Notes: generated from the sequence alone by a model not told the origin. 64,000 bases of DNA from SAR86 cluster bacterium (GCA_023703575.1 CP097969.1:901517-965516), one strand, 5' to 3'. Positions 1-8,847 are shown, numbered from the stretch's first letter. Translations and numbers: made by a program.

Positions 1-212
1 TGTATAAATATATAAGTTGTCCAAATTATTTTGGAGAGATTATTGAGTGGCTTGGATGGGCAATTCTTACTTTAAGTCCTTCTGGTTTAGTTTTTTTTAT
101 TTGGACATTTGCAAACTTAGTTCCAAGAGCTAGATCAAATCATAATTGGTCTAAATCTAATATCCCTAATTATCCAAAGAACAGAAAAGCGATATTTCCT
201 TATATTTATTAA
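1..212 (+). CDS. Steroid 5-alpha-reductase-like / DUF1295 family membrane protein, C-terminal part
   Basis: Only the last 69 or so codons lie in the window; the gene begins before base 1. The reading frame starts at base 3 and stops with TAA at 210-212. The translation has the family's C-terminal signature: a PNYFGE block, a WLGWAI membrane stretch, a second hydrophobic segment, then NLVPRAR, an HNW motif, and an NYPKNRKAI ending close to the C-terminus. Known members reduce a steroid or enone C=C bond with NADPH, or reduce very-long-chain enoyl-CoA, and sit in the membrane. The substrate here is unknown. The acyl-CoA dehydrogenases that follow on the same strand fit lipid or sterol metabolism. 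Confidence 0.75.
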   Translation, partial: YKYISCPNYFGEIIEWLGWAILTLSPSGLVFFIWTFANLVPRARSNHNWSKSNIPNYPKNRKAIFPYIY

Positions 213-292
213 TCAAGGTCATACAAATCCGCTTGTTTCTTATTAAGACAAACTTTATTCTATGATAATTATTTATGTAAAAGGAGATATTC

Positions 293-1480
293 ATGGATCT
301 AGAATACGGACCTCAATATGATGACTTTAGGGCTGAGGTTATTAACTTTGTAAAAGAAAATGAAAATACAAAATTAACTGGACCTGCAAGAAGTGAGAGT
401 AGAGTTGCATGGCAACAGAAATTGATTGACCACGGTTACTTCGCAAGATCTATACCCAAAGAGTATGGTGGTTATGGCGGAGACATGGACATAATCAAAT
501 TAAGAATTATCGCAGAGGAGTTTGCTAAATCTCCAATTCCTAAGCCAGCTGGAGGTCAAGGTATTCAAATGCTTGTTCCGACTTTATTATCTTTAGGCAC
601 AGAAGAGCAAAAACAAAAATATATTAAACCCACCCTAAGAGGTGAAATATTATGGTGTCAGGGTTATTCAGAACCAAATTCAGGAAGTGATCTAGCGAGT
701 TTGCAAACTAAGGCAGAACTTGATGGAGATGAATGGGTTATAAATGGACAGAAGATTTGGACTAGTACTGCACATCTCTCGCAAATGTGTTTTATCCTAG
801 TTAGGACGGAACCAGATGCACCGAAACATCAAGGAATAAGCTATCTTCTCATGCCTATGGATGCTGAAGGTATCGATAGAAGACCGATTAAGCAGATGAC
901 TGGAGATTCAGATTTTAATGAACTATTTCTTACTGATGTCAGAATACCTGCAGAAAACATTGTCGGAAAAAGAGGAGAAGGTTGGAAAGTTGCGAATGCA
1001 ACTCTTGGACATGAAAGAGGCTCTTTAGCAGATCCAAACGTAACTCAGAATAGATTGAATTCTCTCATTGATCTTATGAAGAGCGAAACTATAGATGGTC
1101 AAAGGGTAATAGATAAACCAATATTCAGAGATAGACTTTTATCCATTCAAGGAAGATTGATGGCCCAGCAATCAAATGCTCTTAGAATTCTTTCCTCTCA
1201 AATTAATGAAGATCAAGATGCAAACTTAGCAAAATCTATTGTTAAGCTTCAAGGAACTGAATTGAGACATGAACTTGAGGGACTAGCGATTGACGCAATG
1301 GGTGAATTAGGAACACTTTATGAAGATAGTCCACACTTAAGAGACGAAGGAGCTTGGCAAATGACGTATATGTATTTCCTTGGTCTGATCATAGGTGGTG
1401 GAACAAATCAGATACAAAAAAATATTATCAGTGAAAGAGCTTTAGGAATGCCTAAAGAACCAAAAATTCAAGGAGCTTAA
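293..1480 (+). CDS. Acyl-CoA dehydrogenase, FAD-binding type
   Basis: A 395-residue acyl-CoA dehydrogenase that would oxidise an acyl-CoA to the 2-enoyl-CoA with FAD. The start has a strong AAGGAG ribosome site 6 bases upstream. The FAD and substrate signature YSEPNSGSD is at residues 125-133, the middle-domain block NGQKIWTS follows, and the C-terminal nucleotide-binding stretch GGGTNQIQKN begins near residue 368. It lies 2 bp before a second dehydrogenase, so the two are surely cotranscribed. The pairing resembles the two-subunit dehydrogenases (ChsE1/ChsE2, FadE28/29 style) that act on sterol side chains or other bulky acyl-CoAs. The family call is firm and the substrate is inference. Confidence 0.93.
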   Translation: MDLEYGPQYDDFRAEVINFVKENENTKLTGPARSESRVAWQQKLIDHGYFARSIPKEYGGYGGDMDIIKLRIIAEEFAKSPIPKPAGGQGIQMLVPTLLSLGTEEQKQKYIKPTLRGEILWCQGYSEPNSGSDLASLQTKAELDGDEWVINGQKIWTSTAHLSQMCFILVRTEPDAPKHQGISYLLMPMDAEGIDRRPIKQMTGDSDFNELFLTDVRIPAENIVGKRGEGWKVANATLGHERGSLADPNVTQNRLNSLIDLMKSETIDGQRVIDKPIFRDRLLSIQGRLMAQQSNALRILSSQINEDQDANLAKSIVKLQGTELRHELEGLAIDAMGELGTLYEDSPHLRDEGAWQMTYMYFLGLIIGGGTNQIQKNIISERALGMPKEPKIQGA

Positions 1481-1482
1481 TT

Positions 1483-2571
1483 ATGTATTTTGGTCTATCT
1501 GAAGAACAAAAAAGCCTAGAAGAAAATATCCAAAGATTTCTTTCTGACAATGCCTCTTTGGACATAATCAAAGCAGTGGCAAATGGAGATGAAGATAAAG
1601 CTAAAGAAGTTCATAAAGGTATCATTGAACTTGGGCTAAGCGGCCTAATTGTTCCAGAAGAATATGGAGGATTAGAACTTAATATGCTTTTTGCAACCGT
1701 TGTTTCTGCTGCTTTAGGCTCAGGAACGGCGCCCGTACCTTTTGCAGGATCTTATATTATGTCGCCTATGGCTATAAATTTAGCCGGCAATGCAGAGCAA
1801 AAAAATAATTGGCTGCCAAAGATAGCTGGAGGTGAAGTTCAAGTTGGAGTAGGTATCTCTGAGTATGTTGGTGCAAGAGAAGATGCAGGGATAGAATTTA
1901 CCAATGGAAAAGTTAGTGGAAGATCTCTTTTCGTTATAGATGGTAAGGGTGCGGATGCCTATATTCTTGCGAATAAATCTGGTGAACTCTATCTAATTGA
2001 TAGCAACAATTCGGGTATTGAAGTTGTAGAGCTAACAACCGTGGATAAAACTAGAACCTCAATTGAATTAATACTTAATGATGTGGATGCAGAATTCTTA
2101 GAAGGATCGAAGGATAAGGCTATTATAGAAAAGGTTTTAGATGCAGGAAGGCTTATGTTAGCTGCTGATACTGTTGGAGCTGCTCAAGTGATGTTAGATA
2201 AATCTGTAGCTTATTCGCTTGAAAGAAAGCAATTTGGAAGGCTAATCGGTTCATTTCAGGCAGTAAAACATATGTGTGCCGAAATGGCCGCTGATCTTGA
2301 ACCTTGCCATTCAATGATATGGCATGCCGCCCATTGCCAAGATAATGTACCTGAAGAGGCAAGACTAATGGCATGTCAAACCAAGGCACATATATCGGAG
2401 GTTGGAAAACAAGTGTCCAAAACCGCAACTGAAGTCCACGGCGGTATGGGTTTTACTGATGAGCTAGGTTTACATTATTGGTTCAAGAGAATTGGACTTA
2501 ATAGACAGCTTCTAGGATCTCCTGAACTTGTCAGAGAAGAAGCTGGTAAATTACAAGGATTTGATCAGTAA
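1483..2571 (+). CDS. Acyl-CoA dehydrogenase-like partner subunit with degenerate FAD motif
   Basis: 362 residues, 2 bp after the previous dehydrogenase. The N-terminal helical domain is recognisable, with PEEYGGL at 58-64. The C-terminal domain is well kept, with LERKQFGRLIGSFQAVKH and later VHGGMGFTDELGLHYWFKR. The middle-domain signature normally seen as Y-x-E-P-x-x-G-S-D is replaced near residues 124-135 by GISEYVGARED, so the usual flavin and substrate contacts are altered. This is the pattern expected of one half of a heteromeric alpha2beta2 enzyme, where each subunit supplies part of the active sites. It could instead be a divergent homomeric enzyme. It ends 2 bp from a convergent gene. 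Confidence 0.87.
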   Translation: MYFGLSEEQKSLEENIQRFLSDNASLDIIKAVANGDEDKAKEVHKGIIELGLSGLIVPEEYGGLELNMLFATVVSAALGSGTAPVPFAGSYIMSPMAINLAGNAEQKNNWLPKIAGGEVQVGVGISEYVGAREDAGIEFTNGKVSGRSLFVIDGKGADAYILANKSGELYLIDSNNSGIEVVELTTVDKTRTSIELILNDVDAEFLEGSKDKAIIEKVLDAGRLMLAADTVGAAQVMLDKSVAYSLERKQFGRLIGSFQAVKHMCAEMAADLEPCHSMIWHAAHCQDNVPEEARLMACQTKAHISEVGKQVSKTATEVHGGMGFTDELGLHYWFKRIGLNRQLLGSPELVREEAGKLQGFDQ

Positions 2572-2573
2572 AA

Positions 2574-3608
2574 CTAATTAGTTAGCCTATAAACTTTTTC
2601 TGCCGTTCCATAGAAAAGGTTGTGTTTATCTTGTTCATCAAAGTCTTTAACCAGTTTTTTATAGGCATTCCATATCACATGGTAGCTAACTGACTGTTTA
2701 TCTACAGGGAAATTACTCTCAAACATACACCTTTTAGAACCGAAACAATCAATGGTATAGAGATAATATCCAGATTGTTCTGTGATAATGTCGTCCGACG
2801 AGGCAGGATATTCATTTTTATGCCAAGCCCAACCATTAACTGGCATAGCTAAACCTCCCAACTTTGCATAAACATTTTTACATTGACTTAACTCGTAAAT
2901 ATCTTCCTTCCATTGCTCAAAAATCTCTTCTCTTTTTCCTTCATAAGGACCTATACCTAAAGGACCACCAAAGTGATCATGAATGATAATAAGATCAGGT
3001 AAGTTTTTAGCCAATTTAGTTAGATCTGCTATTTGATTATGATAATGCCAAGTATCGAAGACTAGATTCATCGAAGATAATTCTTGTAATCCTAACTGAA
3101 AATCATCTTCAAGATAAATGTGAGGTGTTGGATGGGAGTGAGCATTTTTTACCCTCTCATCTTCATCCCATCCGCCAGCATGTCGAATTCCTCTGAATAG
3201 GCCCTCACCTCTCTCTTCATGTAACTCTAAAACTTCTCTAACGGATGTGCCTAACATCATATTGGCATGCCCGATAATACCGGCAATTTGGGCCTTTAAC
3301 TTGTTTTTCTCGGCTTCTTTTGCGATACCAACAACAAACTCTGTTTCACCGACTGGCTTAAATTGTTCTGGGCCACTCGTGTAATATTCTTGACCACAAT
3401 CAATAAAAACTGTTTTTTCAATATTATGACCGCTTGACGTATCTCTCCATAGATCTTCAAGCATGTATCTATAAGATTCTTTAATACCAGGGGGGTTTTT
3501 AGGACCTTTCCAGAGATGATGATGAGGATCTATTATTGGTCTTTCAGGATCAATTACATCTTCTTTTACTCTATCTATCCATCCTTCTATTTCATGAATC
3601 TTCGCCAT
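2574..3608 (-). CDS. Amidohydrolase family (amidohydrolase_2) TIM-barrel protein
   Basis: A metal-dependent hydrolase or decarboxylase-type TIM barrel of 344 residues. The metal-binding DPHHHLW motif lies near the N-terminus (about residues 28-34 from the chosen start), HDHFGGP sits mid-protein, and SNFPVDK near the end carries the usual C-terminal segment. An in-frame start exists 36 bases further upstream, but it would lie inside the preceding peptidase gene. The ATG at 3608 follows that gene's stop by one base and begins MAKIHEIEGW, so it is preferred. Family members act on lactones, aromatic acids and similar compounds. The substrate cannot be read from the sequence. Confidence 0.85.
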   Translation of the reverse strand: MAKIHEIEGWIDRVKEDVIDPERPIIDPHHHLWKGPKNPPGIKESYRYMLEDLWRDTSSGHNIEKTVFIDCGQEYYTSGPEQFKPVGETEFVVGIAKEAEKNKLKAQIAGIIGHANMMLGTSVREVLELHEERGEGLFRGIRHAGGWDEDERVKNAHSHPTPHIYLEDDFQLGLQELSSMNLVFDTWHYHNQIADLTKLAKNLPDLIIIHDHFGGPLGIGPYEGKREEIFEQWKEDIYELSQCKNVYAKLGGLAMPVNGWAWHKNEYPASSDDIITEQSGYYLYTIDCFGSKRCMFESNFPVDKQSVSYHVIWNAYKKLVKDFDEQDKHNLFYGTAEKVYRLTN

Positions 3609-3609
3609 T

Positions 3610-5718
3610 TTAATCTTCCAAAATTGTTTGCAATGCGAATCCAAATATATCAGCTATTTCATCTATTTGCTTATCTCGTGAAGTTCCTGCTCCATGACCG
3701 GCTCTAGACTCTACTCTGAGTAAAATAGGGTTAGAGCATGATTGCAGATCTTGAAGTCTAGCTGCAAATTTATATGAGTGTGCGGGAACCACCCTATCAT
3801 CTCTAGACGAAGTGGTAATTAAAGTAGTGGGGTAACACATATCTTGTTTGATATTGTGATATGGCGAGTATTCTAATAGATTTAGAAAATCTTCTTCTTT
3901 TTCTGGTTCTCCATAATCACTTTCCCAAGCCCACCCAATTGTGAACTTATGAAATCTAAGCATATCTAAAACACCTACTTGAGGAATTGCTACTTTGAAT
4001 AATTCAGGGTTTTGAAGCATTGTTGCCGCGACTAGTAATCCACCGTTTGATCTTCCAAGGGAAGTAGTAGTGTCTGGAGATCCTATGTTTTTGGAATGTA
4101 AATATTTTGCTCCATATGCAAAATCATCGAAAACATTTTGCTTATTCAAAAGCATTCCTTCTTTATGCCATAAATCTCCATATTCTGATCCACCTCTCAG
4201 ATTGGCTACTGCCAGAACGCCACCCGATTTAATCCACATATAAAAGGTTTTACTAAAGTAAGGAAGAATTGGAATATTGAAACCCCCATATCCATAAAGT
4301 AAAACTGGAGTATCCTTGTCTATTTCTAAATCTTTTGTATGGGCTAAGTGAATAGGAATTTTTGTACCATCTTTTGATTGATAGAAATCTAATTTACTCA
4401 CATAGTTATTTATATTTAAATTATTGATAGTAGTTTCCCAATACAAAGAATATTCGAGCGACTTAAGGTCTAATTCATATATACGTTGAGGGGAAGTGAA
4501 GTTTGAAAATTCAAAATAGGTTGTATTGCTGTCAAATCTTCCACTGAAGCCTGATAAGGTCCCAATGTTTTCATAAGGTAATTCTTTAAGAAATTTTCCT
4601 TGAAGATTATAAAATTCAACTTGAGATATTGTATCTTTAAGGTAATTAATGATTAGTTTATCGCCAGCTATAGAGGCACCTGAAATCGGGTAAGCTTTTT
4701 CTTCTATCAATTCTTTCCATTGAAACTTCTTATCTGAAATATTAAGAGTAAGAATTTTGCCATTTGGGGCATCTAAGTTAGAAAAAAACCAGAGTGTTTC
4801 CGCATCACCCCCAAGAAATCTATAACTTGCCTCAAATTTATCAATTAAAGGAATAAAATTAAGGGATCTATCCACGCTGATGTAAAGAAAATTTCTTTCG
4901 TCTGTACCCTCCCCTATGGACAAAACTCTGTAGTCACCTTTTTCAGGAACATTTATAGACCACGAAAAATCAGGATTTTGTTGATCTTCATAAATAAGCT
5001 GATCTTCGAGTTGGCTTTGTCCTAATTTATGGAAAAATAATTGAGGACTTCTATTAATATCTGATAACTCTTCATCGGGTTGGCTATATTTTTGATAATA
5101 AAAGCCTGAACTATCTGACTCCCATACAGCATAAGAAAACTTAGACCACTCAATAAGATCATCTGTTTCTCGATCATCGTCAATATTAAAAACTTTCCAT
5201 TTACGCCAATCAGAGCCACCATCAGAGATAGAATAAGCAAGGTATTTACCATCTGGACTAACGCTAATATCAGACAAAGATATAGTGCCATCCGATGAGA
5301 ATTTATTAGGGTCCAGTAGAACTTTGGCTTCACAATTGTCACAAGCCTTCATCATAAAGACAGCTTGCTGTTGCTCTCCATCATTAAAATAATAAAAAGT
5401 TTTATCTCCTCTTTTAAAAGGTATGCTGATATCTTCAGTGATCCATATTTCCTCAAGTTCTTTTTTTATTTTTCTTTGATATTTATTTTCAAGAAAAGTA
5501 TTTGTGAGCTCATTTTGTTTATAGACCCAAGCAGAAGCTTCTTCGCTGGTAAAGTCTTCTAACCAACGATAAGGATCAGTGATAGTTTTTCCAAAAATTA
5601 CTTCTTGGATGTCATCCTTTTTTGTTTCCGGATATTGCATATATTTGTTCTCTGAGACACACCCTATAAGTAAGATAAGGCATAAATAATTTACTACTCT
5701 TATCAATATAATCCCCAT
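3610..5718 (-). CDS. Prolyl oligopeptidase family (S9A) serine peptidase, lipoprotein
   Basis: 702 residues. The N-terminus is a lipoprotein signal with lipobox LLIGC near residues 16-20, so the protein is probably anchored on the outer side of a membrane. A beta-propeller domain follows, then an alpha/beta-hydrolase domain. The catalytic serine lies in GRSNGG (S557), the aspartate in SRDDRVVP (about 640) and the histidine in RAGHGAG (H675). YRWLEDF near the N-terminus is typical of the family. It should cleave short peptides after proline or a related residue. The family usually has GGSNGG at the nucleophile, so the Arg is a small variation. No clear ribosome site precedes the ATG. It runs into the amidohydrolase gene with a 1-base gap. 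Confidence 0.92.
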   Translation of the reverse strand: MGIILIRVVNYLCLILLIGCVSENKYMQYPETKKDDIQEVIFGKTITDPYRWLEDFTSEEASAWVYKQNELTNTFLENKYQRKIKKELEEIWITEDISIPFKRGDKTFYYFNDGEQQQAVFMMKACDNCEAKVLLDPNKFSSDGTISLSDISVSPDGKYLAYSISDGGSDWRKWKVFNIDDDRETDDLIEWSKFSYAVWESDSSGFYYQKYSQPDEELSDINRSPQLFFHKLGQSQLEDQLIYEDQQNPDFSWSINVPEKGDYRVLSIGEGTDERNFLYISVDRSLNFIPLIDKFEASYRFLGGDAETLWFFSNLDAPNGKILTLNISDKKFQWKELIEEKAYPISGASIAGDKLIINYLKDTISQVEFYNLQGKFLKELPYENIGTLSGFSGRFDSNTTYFEFSNFTSPQRIYELDLKSLEYSLYWETTINNLNINNYVSKLDFYQSKDGTKIPIHLAHTKDLEIDKDTPVLLYGYGGFNIPILPYFSKTFYMWIKSGGVLAVANLRGGSEYGDLWHKEGMLLNKQNVFDDFAYGAKYLHSKNIGSPDTTTSLGRSNGGLLVAATMLQNPELFKVAIPQVGVLDMLRFHKFTIGWAWESDYGEPEKEEDFLNLLEYSPYHNIKQDMCYPTTLITTSSRDDRVVPAHSYKFAARLQDLQSCSNPILLRVESRAGHGAGTSRDKQIDEIADIFGFALQTILED

Positions 5719-5763
5719 TAATTAATATAATAAGTATAAAACAAAATATCCTTTAGGAATCGT

Positions 5764-6765
5764 ATGACTAAATTAATTTGTAAAGCGTTCATATTTGCAT
5801 TTATCACAATCTCCTCCTCTGTTTATGCAGATCAATTAGATGATAGTTACATATTGGGATTTGGTTCTTGCATAACCGAAAAAAGAGATCAACCTATATG
5901 GAAAGCTATAGAGAAAGAAAATATAAATGAATTCTTTTTTATGGGAGACAACGTTTATGGTGATACTAAAGATGGTCTCCTAGATGGAATGAGAGCTTCA
6001 TATGACAAACAAAAGAAAATGTTTCCAGAATGGCTCTCTAATAAAAAATTAAATGCAATTTGGGATGACCATGATTATGGAAAAAATGATGGTGGAACTG
6101 AATATACCCTGAAAGATGAAGCTCAGAGACTATTTTTAGAATTTTGGAATATTGATGCTAATGATCCGAGGCATAAAAGAAAAGGAATTTATTTTAATGA
6201 AGAAAAAATTATATCTGGACTAAGAGTTAATCTTATTGGGCTTGATACTAGGTATCATAGATCCCCGCTGGATCAACAAAGCAAACCCTATTATCCTTCA
6301 ACAGATACAACGAAAACCATGTTGGGAGATGAGCAATGGGCGTGGTTAGAAAAGGTTTTAAATAACAAAAATGATCTTAATATCATCGTTTCATCTATTC
6401 AAGTCCTGCCAACAGATCACATATTTGAAAAATGGCATAATTTACCGCATGAAAGAAAAAGATTAATTGATTTACTAAACGCGCAAAGTAAACCAACAAT
6501 TATCTTATCTGGAGATAGACATAAGGCTGCAATCTATAAAAAGGGTAATTTAATAGAAATGACATCCTCATCAATGAATAAACCAGTTTCTAAGCCTCTT
6601 TCTTTTTTCTCTAATCTTATCTTTAGTGAGAGCGATAAATACCTAATTAGCGACATCTATGAGTCAGAAAACTATGGTTTAATCATTTTTAATGATGATA
6701 AGAATGTTGAGATAATACTCAAAGATTTAGATGGCGTAACGATTTCAAAATATAAAGTGATGTAA
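5764..6765 (+). CDS. PhoD-like metallophosphatase, secreted
   Basis: 333 residues with a signal peptide ending near VYA-DQ (about residue 22), so it is exported. The mature part shows the metallophosphoesterase pattern of alkaline phosphatase D: GFGSC, then FFMGDNVYGD, IWDDHDYGKND and a late LSGDRHKA. These carry the Asp, Asn and His metal ligands. It probably releases phosphate from phosphoesters in the periplasm. It is shorter than classic PhoD (over 450 residues) and resembles the compact alkaline-phosphatase-D-like group. A TAGGAA ribosome site precedes the ATG. It is divergent from the peptidase gene by 45 bp, and a hairpin terminator follows directly. Confidence 0.88.
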   Translation: MTKLICKAFIFAFITISSSVYADQLDDSYILGFGSCITEKRDQPIWKAIEKENINEFFFMGDNVYGDTKDGLLDGMRASYDKQKKMFPEWLSNKKLNAIWDDHDYGKNDGGTEYTLKDEAQRLFLEFWNIDANDPRHKRKGIYFNEEKIISGLRVNLIGLDTRYHRSPLDQQSKPYYPSTDTTKTMLGDEQWAWLEKVLNNKNDLNIIVSSIQVLPTDHIFEKWHNLPHERKRLIDLLNAQSKPTIILSGDRHKAAIYKKGNLIEMTSSSMNKPVSKPLSFFSNLIFSESDKYLISDIYESENYGLIIFNDDKNVEIILKDLDGVTISKYKVM

Positions 6766-6791
6766 AAAAAGGCCCTTTCGGGCCCTCTTTT
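6764..6791. terminator. Bidirectional intrinsic terminator
   Basis: An A-run, then GGCCC (6771-6775), a four-base TTTC loop, GGGCC (6780-6784) and a T-rich tract. The layout works on both strands and lies between the stop codons of two convergent genes. Confidence 0.85.
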
Positions 6792-7533
6792 AAAGTTCTC
6801 CTCTTTGAATACGATTTGTTGTCAAAACTCTAGAGTTTCCGCACTCCACCATAGAGTTCATCTTCATAGCTTCATCAGTTAGAGCGAGGTTTTCACCATA
6901 ATTATCTACCGCAAATCCAAAATCTTCCATTGAACTTCCGTAAAGGGAGTAGACGAAATCATAATCTATTGTTCCAGCTCCTGCAAAAGGAAAAATCATT
7001 TTTCGTCCTAGGTTGTCCCCCATTGATTTTGCCTTTGCATCAAATTCTTTATACGCATCGAACATGTCCCTAGCCGTTACACCTTCATTCATTTTGCAAT
7101 CAGAGAATCTTACAATTCCATTATCTGAATCAGTATTAGCTGGAGATGATATAGGCCACTGTATTGTGTCTATAACACGTTCATTTGTTACTGGAAGTGT
7201 ACTAAGCATATCCGTGCCTACTTCTAACCATGTTTCTAGAGAAGTATATTGCTCTTTGGCATTTGGAATAATATTGAGCCATACATAATCAGATTCAGAT
7301 ATAGAATCATCAAAATATGTGCTCATTATGACTGTAGTAGTAGATTGTCTCCAATTATTCTCCGCACTCCAATCAACAAACATTTCTCCCCAAGAAACTA
7401 GAGCATCCATGTCCTTTCCTGAATTGAATTTTCCAATATAGTACTCAGCCTTATTTGGTTCTGGCTGATATTTATAGTCAGCAGCAGTCAAAAAAGCTGA
7501 AATTGAAAGAATAAAAATACTTAAATACTTCAT
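6790..7533 (-). CDS. Unknown secreted protein with possible tandem alpha/beta repeat
   Basis: 247 residues, not recognised. A signal peptide ends around residues 17-19 (TAA-DYKY), so the protein is exported. The mature chain appears to contain two similar halves. The first has KFNSGKDMDALVSW and later SDYVWLNI; the second has DCKMNEGVTARDMFDAYKEF and later YDFVYSLYG. Spacing and pattern suggest a duplicated ferredoxin-like (dimeric alpha/beta-barrel, NIPSNAP-like) fold, which is inference. Two cysteines lie in the second half. A full AAGGAGG ribosome site lies 5 bases before the ATG and a strong terminator follows, so it is probably a well-expressed single-gene unit. Confidence 0.8.
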   Translation of the reverse strand: MKYLSIFILSISAFLTAADYKYQPEPNKAEYYIGKFNSGKDMDALVSWGEMFVDWSAENNWRQSTTTVIMSTYFDDSISESDYVWLNIIPNAKEQYTSLETWLEVGTDMLSTLPVTNERVIDTIQWPISSPANTDSDNGIVRFSDCKMNEGVTARDMFDAYKEFDAKAKSMGDNLGRKMIFPFAGAGTIDYDFVYSLYGSSMEDFGFAVDNYGENLALTDEAMKMNSMVECGNSRVLTTNRIQRGEL

Positions 7534-7598
7534 AAAACCTCCTTATATATTTAATTAATATTTATTATCCTTATTCAATAATTAAAGTCTGTAATTAA

Positions 7599-7618
7599 TT
7601 GTGAATATTTTGTCACAA
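7599..7618. promoter_or_regulatory. Inverted repeat, possible operator
   Basis: TTGTGA at 7599-7604 and TCACAA at 7613-7618 form a perfect 6-bp inverted repeat with an 8-base spacer. It lies in the 158-bp divergent region between two unknown genes. The arms look like a CRP/FNR-type half-site, but the spacer is two bases longer than the usual CRP spacing. Confidence 0.35.
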
Positions 7619-7691
7619 ATTAAATTTTAGTTACGTTTTATGAGAAAATGGAGATAGTTATTATTTATTAAACAATCTTGGAGAGATAATT

Positions 7692-8111
7692 ATGAATGGA
7701 ACAACTGAACTGGATTTGTGGAACTTACTACAAGTCTCAAATATGTCTAATGGAATACAATTTTTGGGTATAGCTTTTCTCGCTTGGGTGGGGTTGAGAA
7801 TTTCTTCATCAATCTACAATAGTGGTGATTCTAATATGCTAGTAAAAGTATCTGGAACAGTATTTTGTCTTATCATTGCGTATTTCATGTTATTCAATTT
7901 TGGCTTATCTGCCTGGAACTTAGCTGGTACAGCTGCAGCAATGTCTGCATTAACTGAACCACTTACTCCTGCAGCACAAAATTTTATTGCCTTTGCAGAA
8001 GCTAATGGTAGCTCAGAAGGATTCTCAATTGTGCCTAATGTAGCTCAAGGATTATTGATATTATCTTTGCTATTAATACAATTGGGTGGTATCTGGATGA
8101 CAAAAAAATAA
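7692..8111 (+). CDS. Unknown small membrane protein with three predicted transmembrane helices
   Basis: 139 residues, not recognised. Hydrophobic segments lie at about 22-40, 50-76 and 113-135. The loop between the second and third is rich in Ala, Ser and Thr. The C-terminus is a short charged tail (TKK). A GGAGAG ribosome site lies 6 bases before the ATG and a textbook terminator follows, so the gene appears to be a separate, well-defined transcription unit. It diverges from the secreted unknown gene, and the two share a control region with an inverted repeat. Its function cannot be inferred. Confidence 0.75.
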   Translation: MNGTTELDLWNLLQVSNMSNGIQFLGIAFLAWVGLRISSSIYNSGDSNMLVKVSGTVFCLIIAYFMLFNFGLSAWNLAGTAAAMSALTEPLTPAAQNFIAFAEANGSSEGFSIVPNVAQGLLILSLLLIQLGGIWMTKK

Positions 8112-8119
8112 TACCTTTT

Positions 8120-8150
8120 AAAAAAAGGGAGCTTTTAGCTCCCTTTTTTT
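8120..8150 (+). terminator. Intrinsic terminator
   Basis: Stem GGGAGC (8127-8132), loop TTTTA, stem GCTCCC (8138-8143), then seven T residues, preceded by six A residues. It lies 9 bp after the membrane-protein stop. The A-run means it could also act on the other strand. Confidence 0.93.
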
Positions 8151-8199
8151 GTGAAAGTGATATCTCTTGTATAGTATGTAACAAAGAGGAATATTGAAT

Positions 8200-8847
8200 A
8201 TGGCAATCAAAATTTACAGTACTGAGGGGTCAAGAGGAGTTAGACCAATTTGGACCGCAGAAGAGATGGGTCTAGATTATGAAATAGATATGATGCCCTT
8301 CCCTCCAAGATTTTTAAAACCAGAATATTTGGAAGTAAATGTCCTAGGAACTATTCCTTGTATGATTGATGGCAATACCAAAATGACAGAATCTGTAGGT
8401 ATTAGTCAGTACTTAGTAGATAAATATGGTCCAACTGATTTGAAAGTTAATGTAGATGAAGAAGATTATGGGGCCTATTTGAATTGGTTAACTCATGCAG
8501 ATGCTACTCTGACTTTTCCACAAACAGTATTCATTAGGTACACCCTGCAAGAACCAGGTGTGGCTGACGCAGCTGCAGAGGGTTATAAAAGATGGTTTGT
8601 ATCTAGACTTAAGCTTTTGGAGGCTACCCTTAATGATAGAGAATATCTCTGTTCGAATAGATTTACGATTGCAGATATCTGTGTGAGCTACGCCATTTAT
8701 TTAGCCGGGACATTAGGTATAGAACAAGCATTTAAACCTAACATTAAAAGATGGACTGATATGCTATTTGAAAGAGAAGCCTTTAAAAAGATAATAGCTT
8801 ACAAATATGATGGGCCTGGACCTTCCGGTCCTGAAGAACTCAAGTAA
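8200..8847 (+). CDS. Glutathione S-transferase family protein
   Basis: 215 residues. The N-terminal thioredoxin-like domain has KIYSTEGSRG, then the conserved GTIPCM cis-proline segment near residues 50-55 and the glutathione-contacting TESVGISQYL stretch. The C-terminal helical domain has RFTIADICVSYAIYLA, the usual family hydrophobic core. The ATG at 8200 is chosen over an in-frame TTG six bases upstream because AGAGGA lies 9 bases before it. The catalytic residue and substrate are unclear. A quinone oxidoreductase gene starts 4 bases downstream, so the pair may serve a detoxification or degradation step. Confidence 0.9.
   Translation: MAIKIYSTEGSRGVRPIWTAEEMGLDYEIDMMPFPPRFLKPEYLEVNVLGTIPCMIDGNTKMTESVGISQYLVDKYGPTDLKVNVDEEDYGAYLNWLTHADATLTFPQTVFIRYTLQEPGVADAAAEGYKRWFVSRLKLLEATLNDREYLCSNRFTIADICVSYAIYLAGTLGIEQAFKPNIKRWTDMLFEREAFKKIIAYKYDGPGPSGPEELK

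Noticed and set aside
5022-5342. A 106-residue hydrophobic open frame on the minus strand
   Set aside because: It lies wholly inside the prolyl oligopeptidase gene in another frame, and that gene has strong family motifs throughout.
7599-7618. A CRP binding site between the two unknown genes
   Set aside because: The arms match TGTGA/TCACA, but the spacer is 8 bases instead of 6, so it is listed only as a generic inverted repeat.
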